DNA of 64,000 nucleotides from JBBSAT01 sp046351235. Lineage in GTDB: Bacteria > Myxococcota_A > Polyangia > Polyangiales > Sandaracinaceae. Every line of letters begins with the position of its first letter. The stretch's first letter is position 1. The stretch spans positions 372,001 to 436,000 of the forward strand of contig JAXLYV010000004.1 in the NCBI GenBank assembly GCA_046351235.1. Reading direction: 5' to 3'. Shown here piece by piece: positions 8,209 through 17,252 of the stretch. Both the position numbers and the translations under genes were made by a program. The notes under the pieces were generated by a model. The model did no database searches and had not been told where the DNA came from. It was given only the letters and a program-made list of their open reading frames with translations.

Positions 8209-10269
8209 TCAGCTCGGTGGCACGTACCAGATCGGGCTCGTCCAGGCGCGCTCCTGGATCGTATCGGGCAGAGATCCGTCACAGCACGCCCGGAGCGGCG
8301 AGTCGCTCGCCTGCGTGCTGCAGTCCACGCCCTCGGCGTTGCAGAGGATGCGGCTCCAGCGGCAGGTCGGATCCTCGAGGACGCGCGCGTAATAGAACGC
8401 GGGCTGCGCCGGATCGAAGCTCGGATCGGTCCACACGCCGCAGAGCGTGGCCGCGCCCCTCGGGTGCGGCGTGCACGTCGCGACGTCGACCGTCGATCCG
8501 TCGCCCGCCGTCCCGGCGACGTCGAAGACCTGCTCGTGCGTGCCGTCGGCCGCGAGCCAGCCCTTCACGATCTGGATCCGCTCGAGCGGCACCGAGAGAT
8601 CGTCGGCGAGGGCGCTCACGAGCAAGCGCGGCGCCGTGGCGCCGACCGGCGGTGCCGGCAGGGTTCCACCCATGGGCACGCCCCCCTCGTAGCCGCGCTG
8701 CACGAGCGCCGGATCGCTGCAGAGCGCGGCGTCGTACGCCCAGCCGCCGAAGAAGCGCGCGACGATGCGCGTGCCGCTCGTGGCGTAGGTCTCGCGCCGC
8801 CGCATCGCGTCGAAGAGCGAGTCGCGACTGTTCTCTTCGGCCCAGATCACGGCGAGCCCGCCGGGGCCGTTCGTGTTCACGGAGACCGGCACGCTCCCCG
8901 CCGGTCGCAGGCGTCCTTCGGCGTCGGCGTCGTAGTCGGCGACGTGCCCGGGCCAGCGATCTTCTTCGACCATGCCGCTGATCGCCGCGTGCGTGTCGGT
9001 GCTGGCGATGAAGCCGAGCTCGAACGGGTTCACGCCGACGCGCGCCCACTCGGCCAGGCCCGTCCGCAGCGCGGCGCGCACCGCATCGCGCGGCTCCACG
9101 CAGCCGCCGGTGAAGCCCTGTCCGCCCCCGACCGAGCAGATGTTCGTGCAGCCGGGGGGCGTGTCCGGCGCCGTGCACGTCACGGGCGCGATGGCCTCGA
9201 ACGCGCACTCGGGATCCTCGCTCGAGAGCGGATCGTCCACGCCGCGCAGGCACTCCGAGGAGCCCTTGTGCTGGAAGATCTCCACGAGCGGCTCGAGGCG
9301 CGCGCGCTGGGCCGCTTCCGCGGCCGTGTAGGGCGAGCCCTCGTCGTTCTCCGGCACGAAGAACACGCCACCGCCGAGGTTCGAGTTGTGCGGGATCGCG
9401 AGCACGTCGCACGGCGTGCCGGTGTCGAGACACTCCGCCTCGAGCGCGCTCCAGAGCAGCGCGGGCGTCGGCGTCTCGAAGTAGCTGATCGGCCGCGCGG
9501 GAACCGATCGGTTCCGGAAGATCACGTTCCGGTGCAGGTTGTTCACGCCCGTCGCCGCCGACCACTCGTACGCCACGAAGGTCGTGAACGTGCACGCATC
9601 GGTCCGATCGTAGTGGGCCTCGGCCGCGTCCTGGATCTGCTGCCACACGACGCCGAGCCGCGCTTCGCACGCAGCGGGGTCGCTCGAGCCCGTGCACAGG
9701 CTCGGTCGCTCGGGCGCTGGGGAGACGAGCGGGGCCGCGATCACGGCGGGCGGAAGCGCGCCCGCCGCGCGGTACTGCCGGCAGGTCATCGACTCGTAGC
9801 CGGGCGCCGTGGGATCGGTGCAGATGCTCGTCTCGCGCAGGTACTCGGAGTGATCGGTGACCGCCGCGAAGTCGAGCGGGCGCCGCAGCTGCGCGGTGCG
9901 CGTGGGCGCGCCCGAGGCGTCGTAGGGCGCGATGCCGATCGCCTCGCCGCGCGCGAATCGGTACGCGTCGCTCGGCGAGCTCCGGTTGCCCCACAGATGC
10001 GCGTCGAACGAGAGCGACGTGTGAACGTGGAGGTCGCCGAAGAAGGGGCGCCGCAACGGATCGCGGTCCGCACAGGCCGCGCGCTCGTCGGGGAGGACGA
10101 CGACGGGATTGCCGCCGTCGACGAGCGCCGCGTCCGGCCGGCCGACGTCGGCTCCCGTGTCGAGGGCACCATCGAGGCCTGCGTCGGCGTCGTCGGCGCC
10201 CGCGGTGGGGGTGCACGCCGCGAGCGAGACCGAGACGAGACCGAGCAGCAGCGAGACCGAGCGACGCAC
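8209..10269 (-). CDS. DUF3604 domain-containing lipoprotein
   Basis: At 686 residues, it starts VRRSVSLLLGLVSVSLAAC with a lipobox at LAAC. A roughly 45-residue Asp/Ala/Gly linker follows, and then a DUF3604 domain with PHP-like metal motifs FGDLHVHTSLSFDA, AVTDHSEYL and STDTHAA. DUF3604 proteins are presumed metal-dependent hydrolases of unknown substrate. The GTG at 10269 puts two Arg directly before the hydrophobic core. An ATG at 10302 would add 11 residues and overlap the divergent isomerase gene. DUF3604, PpiC-like and HupE/UreJ-like genes recur together in environmental bacteria, which favours a shared function. Confidence 0.88.
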   Translation of the reverse strand: MRRSVSLLLGLVSVSLAACTPTAGADDADAGLDGALDTGADVGRPDAALVDGGNPVVVLPDERAACADRDPLRRPFFGDLHVHTSLSFDAHLWGNRSSPSDAYRFARGEAIGIAPYDASGAPTRTAQLRRPLDFAAVTDHSEYLRETSICTDPTAPGYESMTCRQYRAAGALPPAVIAAPLVSPAPERPSLCTGSSDPAACEARLGVVWQQIQDAAEAHYDRTDACTFTTFVAYEWSAATGVNNLHRNVIFRNRSVPARPISYFETPTPALLWSALEAECLDTGTPCDVLAIPHNSNLGGGVFFVPENDEGSPYTAAEAAQRARLEPLVEIFQHKGSSECLRGVDDPLSSEDPECAFEAIAPVTCTAPDTPPGCTNICSVGGGQGFTGGCVEPRDAVRAALRTGLAEWARVGVNPFELGFIASTDTHAAISGMVEEDRWPGHVADYDADAEGRLRPAGSVPVSVNTNGPGGLAVIWAEENSRDSLFDAMRRRETYATSGTRIVARFFGGWAYDAALCSDPALVQRGYEGGVPMGGTLPAPPVGATAPRLLVSALADDLSVPLERIQIVKGWLAADGTHEQVFDVAGTAGDGSTVDVATCTPHPRGAATLCGVWTDPSFDPAQPAFYYARVLEDPTCRWSRILCNAEGVDCSTQASDSPLRACCDGSLPDTIQERAWTSPIWYVPPS

Positions 10270-10287
10270 ACGCGGATGGTACCCGAG

Positions 10288-10293
10288 TATGTT
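10288..10293 (+). promoter_or_regulatory. -10-like box TATGTT, leaderless-type
   Basis: TATGTT ends 7 nt before the ATG at 10301 and supports that start for the PpiC-like gene. The same hexamer and spacing occur before the gene at 47182. It lies within the short divergent region shared with the DUF3604 gene. Confidence 0.45.
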
Positions 10294-10300
10294 CGCCCGC

Positions 10301-11128
10301 ATGTCCGAGCATCGCACGCTCCTCGCGCGTCTGCGCTCCGAGCCCCTCGTCGCGTTCTTGGCCTCGGGCCTGGCGCTGTTCGCGATCGATCGCGCGCGCA
10401 GCCCGGGCGAGGCCGACGAAGCTCGAGCGCGGCGCATCGTGATCGACGCGCCCTTCGTCGAGGGCCTGCGCGCCGAGCTCACGCGGCGGACCGGGCACGC
10501 GCCGAGCGAGCGCGAGCTGGCGACCGCGGTCGACGGTTGGGTGCGGGAAGAGGCGCTGTTCCGCGAGGCGCGCGCGCTCGGGCTCGACGTGGGCGACCTG
10601 ATCGTCCGGCGGCGGCTCGTCCAGAAGATGGAGCTCGTGCTCGCCGGCGAGGCCGTGCCCGACGAGCCCACGGAGGACGAGCTCGAGGCCTGGCTCACGG
10701 CGCACGCGACAGACTTCCGTGCGCCAGCGCGTACGAGCGTGACGCTCTGCTTCTTCTCGCGCGAGCTGCACGAGGATCCCGTGGCCGACGCCACGCGCGC
10801 CCTCGCCTCTTCCGATCCACCCCGGTGCGATCCGCAGATCGCGGGGAGCGCGCTGCATGCGCGCTCGGACGCGCAGCTCCGCGCCTCGCTCGGCGACGTG
10901 CTCGCCGACGCCATCGCCGCGGCGCCCCTCGCGGCCTGGAGCGGGCCCACGGAGACGACGCGTGGCGTGTACCTCGTGCGGGTGGACGAGCGCCGCGAGG
11001 CCCACGATCGCGCGCTCGCCGAGGTCCACGACGAGGTACGCGACGCCGTGGTGGAGGACGCGCGTGCCCGCGCGATCCGGGCCGCCGAGACCGCGCTCGT
11101 CGGGCGCTACGAGGTCGTCCGCCCTTGA
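10301..11128 (+). CDS. Peptidylprolyl isomerase, PpiC/parvulin-like
   Basis: This 275-residue protein has an N-terminal hydrophobic anchor (EPLVAFLASGLALFAI), a helical SurA/PrsA-like chaperone region, and a parvulin-type segment with TSVTLCFFSRE, WSGPTETTRGVYLVRVDERR and a final helix. It probably acts in the periplasm while tethered to the inner membrane. The ATG at 10301 was chosen over the ATG at 10289 because a TATGTT box sits 7 nt upstream. The stop overlaps the TTG start of the HupE/UreJ-like gene, which suggests coupled translation. Confidence 0.8.
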   Translation: MSEHRTLLARLRSEPLVAFLASGLALFAIDRARSPGEADEARARRIVIDAPFVEGLRAELTRRTGHAPSERELATAVDGWVREEALFREARALGLDVGDLIVRRRLVQKMELVLAGEAVPDEPTEDELEAWLTAHATDFRAPARTSVTLCFFSRELHEDPVADATRALASSDPPRCDPQIAGSALHARSDAQLRASLGDVLADAIAAAPLAAWSGPTETTRGVYLVRVDERREAHDRALAEVHDEVRDAVVEDARARAIRAAETALVGRYEVVRP

Positions 11129-12096
11129 GACGACGGCACCACGCGCTCGCCGGCACGCTCGCCCTCGTGGCCGCGCTCCTCTGCGCGAGCCCGGCCGAAG
11201 CGCATCCGCTGGGCTTCGGCGTCCTCGCGATCACCGAGCGCGAGGGCGGCGAGCTCGACGTGCTCGCACGCGTCTCGGGCACCGAGGCCGAGCCCGGGCG
11301 GATCGAGCTCGCGTGGCCCGAGGGCTGCGTGGAGACGGTGCTCCGCGACGCGATGCACGACGAGGTCCGCGAGCGCCGCTCCCGCGTCCGCTGCGCGGGA
11401 TCGATCGAGGGGCGCCGTCTCTTCGTGAACGGCCCCACGCGCGGGCTCGAGCTGCGCGTCGAGGTGCGCCTCGCGAGCGCCGCCCCGAGCGAGCAGCGCC
11501 TCGCCACGCTGCCGGCCGAGGTCGTCGTGGGGCGGGCGAGCCCTCGTGGCGAGCTCGTGGCGGGCGCGGTGCGCCTCGGCGCGACGCACTTCGCCACCGG
11601 CATCGATCACGTGCTCTTCGTCGCGGCCGCGTTCTTCCTCGCGCGCCGGCGCGGGGCTCGCGCGGTCGCGCTCGCCGTCACCGCCTTCACGGTCGGCCAC
11701 GCGATCACGCTGGCCCTCGCGACGCTCGGCGCGCTCGCGCTCCCCACGCGACCCATCGAGGCCTGCATCGCGCTCTCGCTCGTGCACGTGGCACGCGAGC
11801 TGCGGGTCGAGCGCGACACGCTGACGCGCAGAAGCCCTGCGCTCGTCTGCCTCCTCTTCGGGCTCGTGCACGGCGCCGGGCTCGCGAGCGTCGTCGCGGG
11901 CACGGGCCTGCGCGGCGTCCCGCTCGCGATCTCGGTGGGCAGCTTCAACGTCGGGCTCGAGCTCGCCGAGATCGCGCTCGTCGCGCTCCTCTTCGCGATC
12001 GTGCGCGCTCGGCTGCGCGCACCGCTCGAGCGCGGCGTTCCCCATCTCGTGGGCGCGGTCGGCGTCGCTCTCCTGCTCGCGCGCACGGTCACGTGA
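11125..12096 (+). CDS. HupE/UreJ-like membrane protein
   Basis: This 323-residue protein has a signal peptide (LALVAALLCASPAEAH, probable cleavage after AEA). A roughly 130-residue periplasmic beta-rich domain follows, then about six transmembrane helices that begin ATHFATGIDHVLFVAAAFFL. The GIDH motif, a second conserved His (FTVGHAITLAL) and LVHGAGLAS are typical of the HupE/UreJ_2 family. HupE/UreJ proteins are linked to nickel or cobalt transport, but this subtype, next to a PpiC-like gene, has no proven substrate. The TTG start at 11125 overlaps the upstream stop (TTGA). Confidence 0.85.
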   Translation: MRRRHHALAGTLALVAALLCASPAEAHPLGFGVLAITEREGGELDVLARVSGTEAEPGRIELAWPEGCVETVLRDAMHDEVRERRSRVRCAGSIEGRRLFVNGPTRGLELRVEVRLASAAPSEQRLATLPAEVVVGRASPRGELVAGAVRLGATHFATGIDHVLFVAAAFFLARRRGARAVALAVTAFTVGHAITLALATLGALALPTRPIEACIALSLVHVARELRVERDTLTRRSPALVCLLFGLVHGAGLASVVAGTGLRGVPLAISVGSFNVGLELAEIALVALLFAIVRARLRAPLERGVPHLVGAVGVALLLARTVT

Positions 12097-12184
12097 CACG
12101 TTGGCGCTGGTCTCGCGGGCGCGGAGGTCTTGGCCCTTCCGCGCGACGACGTTCGATGACATCCGGAGCAGACGGAGGCCCGAG

Positions 12185-12967
12185 ATGATCACGCTCTTCG
12201 ACAACGGCTTCAGCCCCTTCGCACGCAAGGTCCGCATCGCGCTCGAGCACAAGGGCCTGCCCTACGAGGCGATCGACGGCCTCTTGCTCGCGAACCGGGA
12301 GCGCCTCGCGAAGGTGAACGGCCGCGTCGAGGTGCCGGCGATCGTGCACGACGACGTCGTCGTCGTCGGCTCGTCGGACATCGTCGCCTACCTCGAGCGC
12401 ATCGCGCCGACGCCGGCCCTGCATCCCGCGCCAGGCCGCGCCTTCGTTCACGCGCGCGCCTGGGAGCGCTGCGCCGACACCGCGATCGATCCGGTCCTCA
12501 TCAACCTCTCGTACTGGATCTGGGCCGAGCGGAAGGACGCGCTCCCCGAGGCGTGGGTCGCGGCGGCGCGCCGCGATCTCGAGCAGGTCTACGCGGCCCT
12601 CGAGCGAGACCTCGCGCGCGCGCCCTTCGTGTCCGGCGAGTCGGTCTCGATCGCGGACGTCGCGCTCTTTCCGCACCTCACGGCCACCAAGACGTTCGGC
12701 GTGGGTCACGACCCGGCGCGCCACCCACGCGTGCACGACTGGCTCAAGCGGCTTCGCGCGATGCCCGTCTTCGCCGCCGACCTCGAGCGGACGCGCGCGT
12801 TCATGGCGACGTTCCTCACGAAGAACGATCACGAGCGCACGAAGATCTTCTGGCGCGGAGACCGCATCGAATGGGTGCTCGCGAACGGCTTCCACGCGTG
12901 GCTCTCGCGCGAGATCGAGCAAGAGCGCGTCCTGTGGCCGGGCTTCGGCGTGCCGGGGCCGGCGTGA
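12185..12967 (+). CDS. Glutathione S-transferase family protein
   Basis: At 260 residues, the N-terminal thioredoxin-fold domain has the active-site strand/helix ITLFDNGFSPFARKVRIAL and the cis-Pro motif VEVPAIV. SSDIVAYL binds the gamma-glutamyl group in this family. A helical C-terminal domain carries SIADVALFPHL (the N-capping box). The last 40 residues extend past a normal GST and are not assigned. The start at 12185 has GGAGG at 12174-12178, 6 nt upstream. The stop overlaps the GTG of the next gene. Confidence 0.9.
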   Translation: MITLFDNGFSPFARKVRIALEHKGLPYEAIDGLLLANRERLAKVNGRVEVPAIVHDDVVVVGSSDIVAYLERIAPTPALHPAPGRAFVHARAWERCADTAIDPVLINLSYWIWAERKDALPEAWVAAARRDLEQVYAALERDLARAPFVSGESVSIADVALFPHLTATKTFGVGHDPARHPRVHDWLKRLRAMPVFAADLERTRAFMATFLTKNDHERTKIFWRGDRIEWVLANGFHAWLSREIEQERVLWPGFGVPGPA

Positions 12968-13479
12968 GGAGCGCGGCCATCGCGACACTGGCCACGCTCG
13001 TGGTCGCGTGCGGAGGAGCGAGCATGGAGAGACGCGCCGCCCCGAGCCCGGACGACGATCGCGCCGCCATCGCCGCGATGCTCGACGACTTCCACGACGC
13101 CGCGGCCTCGTCGGACGAAGAGCGCTACTTCGCCCACTTCACCGAAGACGGCGTGTTCCTCGGGACCGACGCGACCGAGCGCTGGGGCGTCGCGGCTTTC
13201 CGCACCTACGCGCATCCGCACTTCGCGGCCGGTCGCGGCTGGGTGATGCGGTCGATCCGGCGCGACGTGGTGGTGCGCGGCGACATCGCGTGGTTCGACG
13301 AGGACCTCGAGACGCGCAACCTCGGCCCCGCGCGCGGGAGCGGCGTCGTGGAGCGCGGCGCGGGCGGTGTGTGGCGAATCGCGCAGTACAACCTCGCGAT
13401 CACCGTGCCCAACGAGCGCTTCGACGCCGTGCGCACGCTGCTCGCCGAGCCCGCGGAGACGCCTACGCCTGCCCCGTGA
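12964..13479 (+). CDS. NTF2-like (SnoaL-type) lipoprotein
   Basis: At 171 residues, it starts VRSAAIATLATLVVACGG with a lipobox at VVAC. The body is a single NTF2/SnoaL-fold domain: AAIAAMLDDFHDAAASSDEE, YFAHFTEDGVFLGTDATERW, then alternating strands ending VWRIAQYNLAITVPN. Such domains bind or transform small hydrophobic ligands, and no catalytic assignment is possible here. The GTG start lies inside the stop of the GST gene (GTGA), so the two proteins are probably made together. Confidence 0.8.
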   Translation: MRSAAIATLATLVVACGGASMERRAAPSPDDDRAAIAAMLDDFHDAAASSDEERYFAHFTEDGVFLGTDATERWGVAAFRTYAHPHFAAGRGWVMRSIRRDVVVRGDIAWFDEDLETRNLGPARGSGVVERGAGGVWRIAQYNLAITVPNERFDAVRTLLAEPAETPTPAP

Positions 13480-13511
13480 GCGAGCAGGTGCCCGCCGCGC
13501 AGCGCTCGTGT

Positions 13512-13517
13512 TAGGCC
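13512..13517 (+). promoter_or_regulatory. -10-like box TAGGCC, leaderless-type
   Basis: TAGGCC ends 7 nt before the ATG at 13525. No Shine-Dalgarno sequence lies between the box and the start codon. Confidence 0.35.
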
Positions 13518-13524
13518 TTCGCGC

Positions 13525-14385
13525 ATGACGATCGCGAACGTGCTGGTGGTGGGCTCCGGAACGATGGGCAACGGCATCGCGCAGGTCTGCGCGCAAGCGG
13601 GCCTGACGGTGACGATGACCGACGTGTCGACCGAGGCCGTCGGCAAGGGCCGGAGCGCGATCGAGAAGAGCCTCGGCAAGCTCGTCGAGAAGGGAAAGCT
13701 CGACGCCGCCGCGCGCGATCAGGCGCTCGCCCGCATCACGACCACGACCGACGTCGAGGGCCCCGCCTCGAAGGCCGACCTCGTCGTCGAGGCGGTGCCC
13801 GAGAAGATGGAGCTCAAGCTCGCGCTCTTCCGCACCCTCTCGGCGGCCGCGCCGGCGCACGCGATCCTGGGCACGAACACCTCGTCGCTCAGCGTCACCG
13901 AGATCGCGAGCGCCACCAAGGACCCCTCGCGCGTCGTCGGCCTCCACTTCTTCAACCCGGTGCCGATCATGGAGCTGCTCGAGATCGTGCGCGGCATCGG
14001 CACGAGCGACGCCACGATCGAGGCCGCGCGCGCGTTCGCCGGCCGCATCGGCAAGAAGGAGATCGTCGTGAAGGACATCGCGGGCTTCGCGACGAGCCGG
14101 CTCGGCGTCATCCTCGGCTGCGAGGCGATGCGCATGCTCGAGCAGGGCGTGGCCTCGGCCGAGGACATCGACCGCGCCATGGAGCTGGGCTACCGCCATC
14201 CGATGGGCCCGCTGAAGCTCACCGATCTCGTCGGGCTCGACGTGCGCCTGGCGATCCTCGATCACCTCACGAAGGAGCTCGGCGAGCAGTTCCGGCCGCC
14301 GGCCCTGTTGCGACAGATGGTCCGCGCGGGGCGCCTCGGCCGCAAGAGCGGCCGCGGCTTCTACGACTACAGCCAAGAGAAGTGA
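13525..14385 (+). CDS. hbd: 3-hydroxybutyryl-CoA dehydrogenase
   Basis: At 286 residues this is the normal length for single-domain 3-hydroxyacyl-CoA dehydrogenases. The NAD motif is VLVVGSGTMGNGIAQVCAQ, ADLVVEAVPE carries the conserved Glu, and GLHFFNPVPIMELLEIV holds the catalytic His. The C-terminal dimerisation domain (GFATSRL, YRHPMGPLKLTDLVGLD, GRKSGRGFYDY) is complete. The enzyme interconverts acetoacetyl-CoA and 3-hydroxybutyryl-CoA in butyrate, PHB or fatty-acid metabolism. No other genes of such a pathway are adjacent. The next gene starts 4 nt after the stop. Confidence 0.95.
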   Translation: MTIANVLVVGSGTMGNGIAQVCAQAGLTVTMTDVSTEAVGKGRSAIEKSLGKLVEKGKLDAAARDQALARITTTTDVEGPASKADLVVEAVPEKMELKLALFRTLSAAAPAHAILGTNTSSLSVTEIASATKDPSRVVGLHFFNPVPIMELLEIVRGIGTSDATIEAARAFAGRIGKKEIVVKDIAGFATSRLGVILGCEAMRMLEQGVASAEDIDRAMELGYRHPMGPLKLTDLVGLDVRLAILDHLTKELGEQFRPPALLRQMVRAGRLGRKSGRGFYDYSQEK

Positions 14386-14389
14386 GCGC

Positions 14390-15811
14390 GTGCGGAACCG
14401 CGCGCGTGGCCCGCTGATCGTCGTCGGCCTCGACTGCGCGCCGCCCTCGCTCGTCTTCGATCGCTACCGCCCCGCGCTGCCCACGATCGCGCGCGCGATG
14501 GGGCGCGGCGTGTGGGGACCGCTCCGCTCCACCGTGCCGCCGATCACGGTGCCCGCGTGGGCCTGCATGACGAGCGGGCGCGATCCCGGCGAGCTCGGGC
14601 TCTACGGGTTCCGCAACCGCGCGAGCCGGGCGCCACGCATGACGACCGCGACGAGCCGCGACGTGCACGTACCGCGGCTCTGGGAGATCGCGGCCGCCGC
14701 GGGCAAGAAGAGCGCAGCGCTCTACGTGCCACCGACGTGGCCGCCCCCCGACGAAGGCGAAGCGCTCGTCGTCTCGTGCATGCTCACGCCCGGCCCCGAC
14801 GCGCGGCACGCCCACCCTCCCGAGCTCGAGGCCGAGCTCGCGCGCTTCGGCCCGCACGCGCCCGACCTCGAGGACGACGGCTCGCTCGATCCCGACGCGC
14901 TCCTCGCGGGCCTGCATCGCATCGCGACCCAGCACTTCGACGTCGCCGAGCACGTGCTCCGGACGCGGCGCCCCGACTTCCTGATGCTGGTCGAGCTCGC
15001 GACCGACCGCCTGCACCACGCGCTCTGGCCGGCGATGGACCCGAGCGATCCGCGGCACGATCCGGCGAGCCCGTACGGCGCGCGCGCGCGCGATCTGTAC
15101 CGCTATCTCGACGCGCGCATCGGCCGACTGTTGGCCGAGGCGGGGCCCGACGCGACCCTGCTCGTCGTGAGCGATCACGGCGCGCGCCCGCTCCGCGGTG
15201 GGGTGCGCGTGAACGAGCTCCTGCGCCGCGCCGGCTGGCTCACGTTGCGACACGAGCCGGGCGCCGACGAAGCGTTCGACCTCGCGAGCGTGGACTGGTC
15301 ACGCACGCGGGCGTGGAGCGAGGGCGGCTACTACGCGCGCATCTTCCTGAACGTCGCGGGCCGCGAGCCCGAAGGCACGCTCGCCCCGAGCGAGGTGGAG
15401 CCGGCGAAGGCCGATCTGGCGCGACTGCTCGCGCGGGTCGAGGAGGACGGCGCTGCGATCGAGAGTCGCGTGGTGCGACCGGAAGAGGCCTATCGCGCGG
15501 CCCACGGCGTCGCGCCCGATCTCCTCTGCTTCTTCGGCGATCTCTCGCATCGCTCGCTCGGCGGCGTGGGCGCTGCGAAGATCCTGGCCCGCATCGACGA
15601 GGTCGAGCGCGACCGAGGCCGCGGCGGCGCGAACCACGACTGGGAAGGTGTCTTCGTGCTCGCCGGCCCCGACGTGGACGCCCGCGGGCGCGTGGAGGGC
15701 GCCGATCTCCTCGACGTCGCGCCGAGCTGCCTCGCGCTCATGGGGCTGCCGATCCCGCAGCCGATGCGCGGGCGCGACCTGCGCGCGCTCACTGGCAGTC
15801 GCGGCGCATGA
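14390..15811 (+). CDS. Alkaline phosphatase superfamily (type I phosphodiesterase) protein
   Basis: At 473 residues, the N-terminal metal site is LIVVGLDCAP and the putative nucleophile Thr lies in PITVPAWACMTSGRDPGELG. The later metal motifs are TLLVVSDHGARPL and a C-terminal GANHDWEGVFVLAGP. It is cytoplasmic (no signal peptide) and resembles the nucleotide pyrophosphatase/phosphodiesterase branch found in archaea and myxobacteria. The substrate is unknown. The GTG start lies 4 nt after the hbd stop. The 3' end overlaps the convergent lipoprotein gene by 23 nt. A paralogue lies at 17253. Confidence 0.85.
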   Translation: MRNRARGPLIVVGLDCAPPSLVFDRYRPALPTIARAMGRGVWGPLRSTVPPITVPAWACMTSGRDPGELGLYGFRNRASRAPRMTTATSRDVHVPRLWEIAAAAGKKSAALYVPPTWPPPDEGEALVVSCMLTPGPDARHAHPPELEAELARFGPHAPDLEDDGSLDPDALLAGLHRIATQHFDVAEHVLRTRRPDFLMLVELATDRLHHALWPAMDPSDPRHDPASPYGARARDLYRYLDARIGRLLAEAGPDATLLVVSDHGARPLRGGVRVNELLRRAGWLTLRHEPGADEAFDLASVDWSRTRAWSEGGYYARIFLNVAGREPEGTLAPSEVEPAKADLARLLARVEEDGAAIESRVVRPEEAYRAAHGVAPDLLCFFGDLSHRSLGGVGAAKILARIDEVERDRGRGGANHDWEGVFVLAGPDVDARGRVEGADLLDVAPSCLALMGLPIPQPMRGRDLRALTGSRGA

Positions 15812-17174
15812 CCAGCAGATCGAACTCCTGAGCGCCGCTGCGGGCGAAGAAGAGCTCGCGCCCGTCCGCGCTCAGCGCGACGTCGCCCGTCTCGAGGAGC
15901 TCCAGTCCGGCGAGGGGCTGGACGTTCTCGAACGGAGCCTCGACGGACGTCCGCGTCGCGAAGTTCCCCTGCAGGTAGCCGGGCTCGTCGCGCTCGAAGT
16001 AGATCGTGAGCTCGTCGGCGCTCAGCCACGCGAAGCCGATGTGCCCTGCGGGCAGGCCCGGCACGGCGACGCGCTCGGAGAAGGGCGCGTCGCGGCTCGT
16101 GCGAGTGGCCACGTAGATCGTGCCCTCTTTCCACGCGTCTTCCTCGGTATTGAAGTAGAGACGCAAGCCGTCGTCGCTGACGTGGGCACCGCTGATCGGC
16201 GTCGGGCAGAGCGCGGACAGGCGAACCGGCGTCCCCCACGCGGCATCACGCGAAGCGCGACGCACTTCGTAGATGCAGAACGCGCCGTCCCGATCGCTGG
16301 TGAAGAAGAGATCGAGCTCGTCCTCGGTCAGGGAGGGATCCGTCTCGTCGCTCGCCGTCGACAGCTCGGTGATCGGCGTCGGCGGCAGGAACGACGCGTC
16401 GCGCGAAGGTCGCTGCGTGAGATAGAGGTCCTCGTTGCCGCTTCGCGAGCTGTCGAAGTAGAGGCGCAGTCCGTCGGTCGACGGCTCGGGGCCGAACTCG
16501 GTGGACGCCGTGTTCAGCACGTCGAACGACGTCGGCGCACCCCACGGACCGAGCACGCAGCTCGCGCCGCCTGCGACGCATCCGAGGGCCGCGTCGCAGA
16601 CCTCGCCGACGTCGCAGCGTTCGTCGTCGGGGAGGGCGACACACGTTCCCGAGGCCGTGCAGCGGGCGGGCGCGCACGCCGCGCTCGGAACGAGGCAGTC
16701 GGCATCGACGTGGCACTCGGCATCGCAGAGCTCGGGATGCTCTTCGTCGCACTCCGGGGACACGCAGCGCCCACCGAGGCACTCGACGGCGGTCGCGTCG
16801 GCGGCGCCCGGGCACGAGACGCCCTGGCAGTCGCGCGTCATCAGCACGCTCACGACCGTGCGCCCCACGACCTCGCGCGTGACGTGCCGCGTGAGGACCG
16901 TCGCCCCGCGCCAGCGGAGCTCGACCGTGGCGCTCACGCGGCCGCCCGCCGCGAGATCGACCAGGCGTCGTGGCCGCCCGAGCGAAGCGCTCGGCGCGAT
17001 CGGCACGATCGTGTCGATCAGCACGGCACTCTCTCGTGTGACGATCACGTGCGCCGCGTCGACCTCGCTCGAAGGGCTGAGATTCGACACCAGCTGCACC
17101 GAGAGCGAGTCGTCGGCCGCGCAGGAGCCGAGCGCGGCGGCCAGGAGCACGACGAGGAGCCGCATCACGGCCAT
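15789..17174 (-). CDS. Lipoprotein with Cys-rich segment and TolB-like repeats
   Basis: At 461 residues, it starts MAVMRLLVVLLAAALGSCA with a lipobox at ALGSC. An N-terminal beta domain of about 110 residues is followed by a Cys-rich segment (about residues 115-205) with spaced pairs such as CDAECHVDADC. A C-terminal half follows with about five WD40/PD40-like repeats of the form DGLRLYFDSSRSGNEDLYL. The last type is common in TolB-like propeller proteins. The substrate or partner is unknown. The start could also be the Met at 17165. The gene lies between two phosphatase-superfamily paralogues on the other strand. Confidence 0.8.
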   Translation of the reverse strand: MAVMRLLVVLLAAALGSCAADDSLSVQLVSNLSPSSEVDAAHVIVTRESAVLIDTIVPIAPSASLGRPRRLVDLAAGGRVSATVELRWRGATVLTRHVTREVVGRTVVSVLMTRDCQGVSCPGAADATAVECLGGRCVSPECDEEHPELCDAECHVDADCLVPSAACAPARCTASGTCVALPDDERCDVGEVCDAALGCVAGGASCVLGPWGAPTSFDVLNTASTEFGPEPSTDGLRLYFDSSRSGNEDLYLTQRPSRDASFLPPTPITELSTASDETDPSLTEDELDLFFTSDRDGAFCIYEVRRASRDAAWGTPVRLSALCPTPISGAHVSDDGLRLYFNTEEDAWKEGTIYVATRTSRDAPFSERVAVPGLPAGHIGFAWLSADELTIYFERDEPGYLQGNFATRTSVEAPFENVQPLAGLELLETGDVALSADGRELFFARSGAQEFDLLVMRRDCQ

Positions 17175-17240
17175 GATGCCACGCCCTCGGCGGGCGACGC
17201 GCGCAACACCGGCGTTCCAGCGCCCGGCCGCACCTTCTGC

Positions 17241-17246
17241 TAGACG
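17241..17246 (+). promoter_or_regulatory. -10-like box TAGACG, leaderless-type
   Basis: TAGACG ends 6 nt before the GTG at 17253. It supports that start, since no other good start lies close by. Confidence 0.4.
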
Positions 17247-17252
17247 CCCCTC

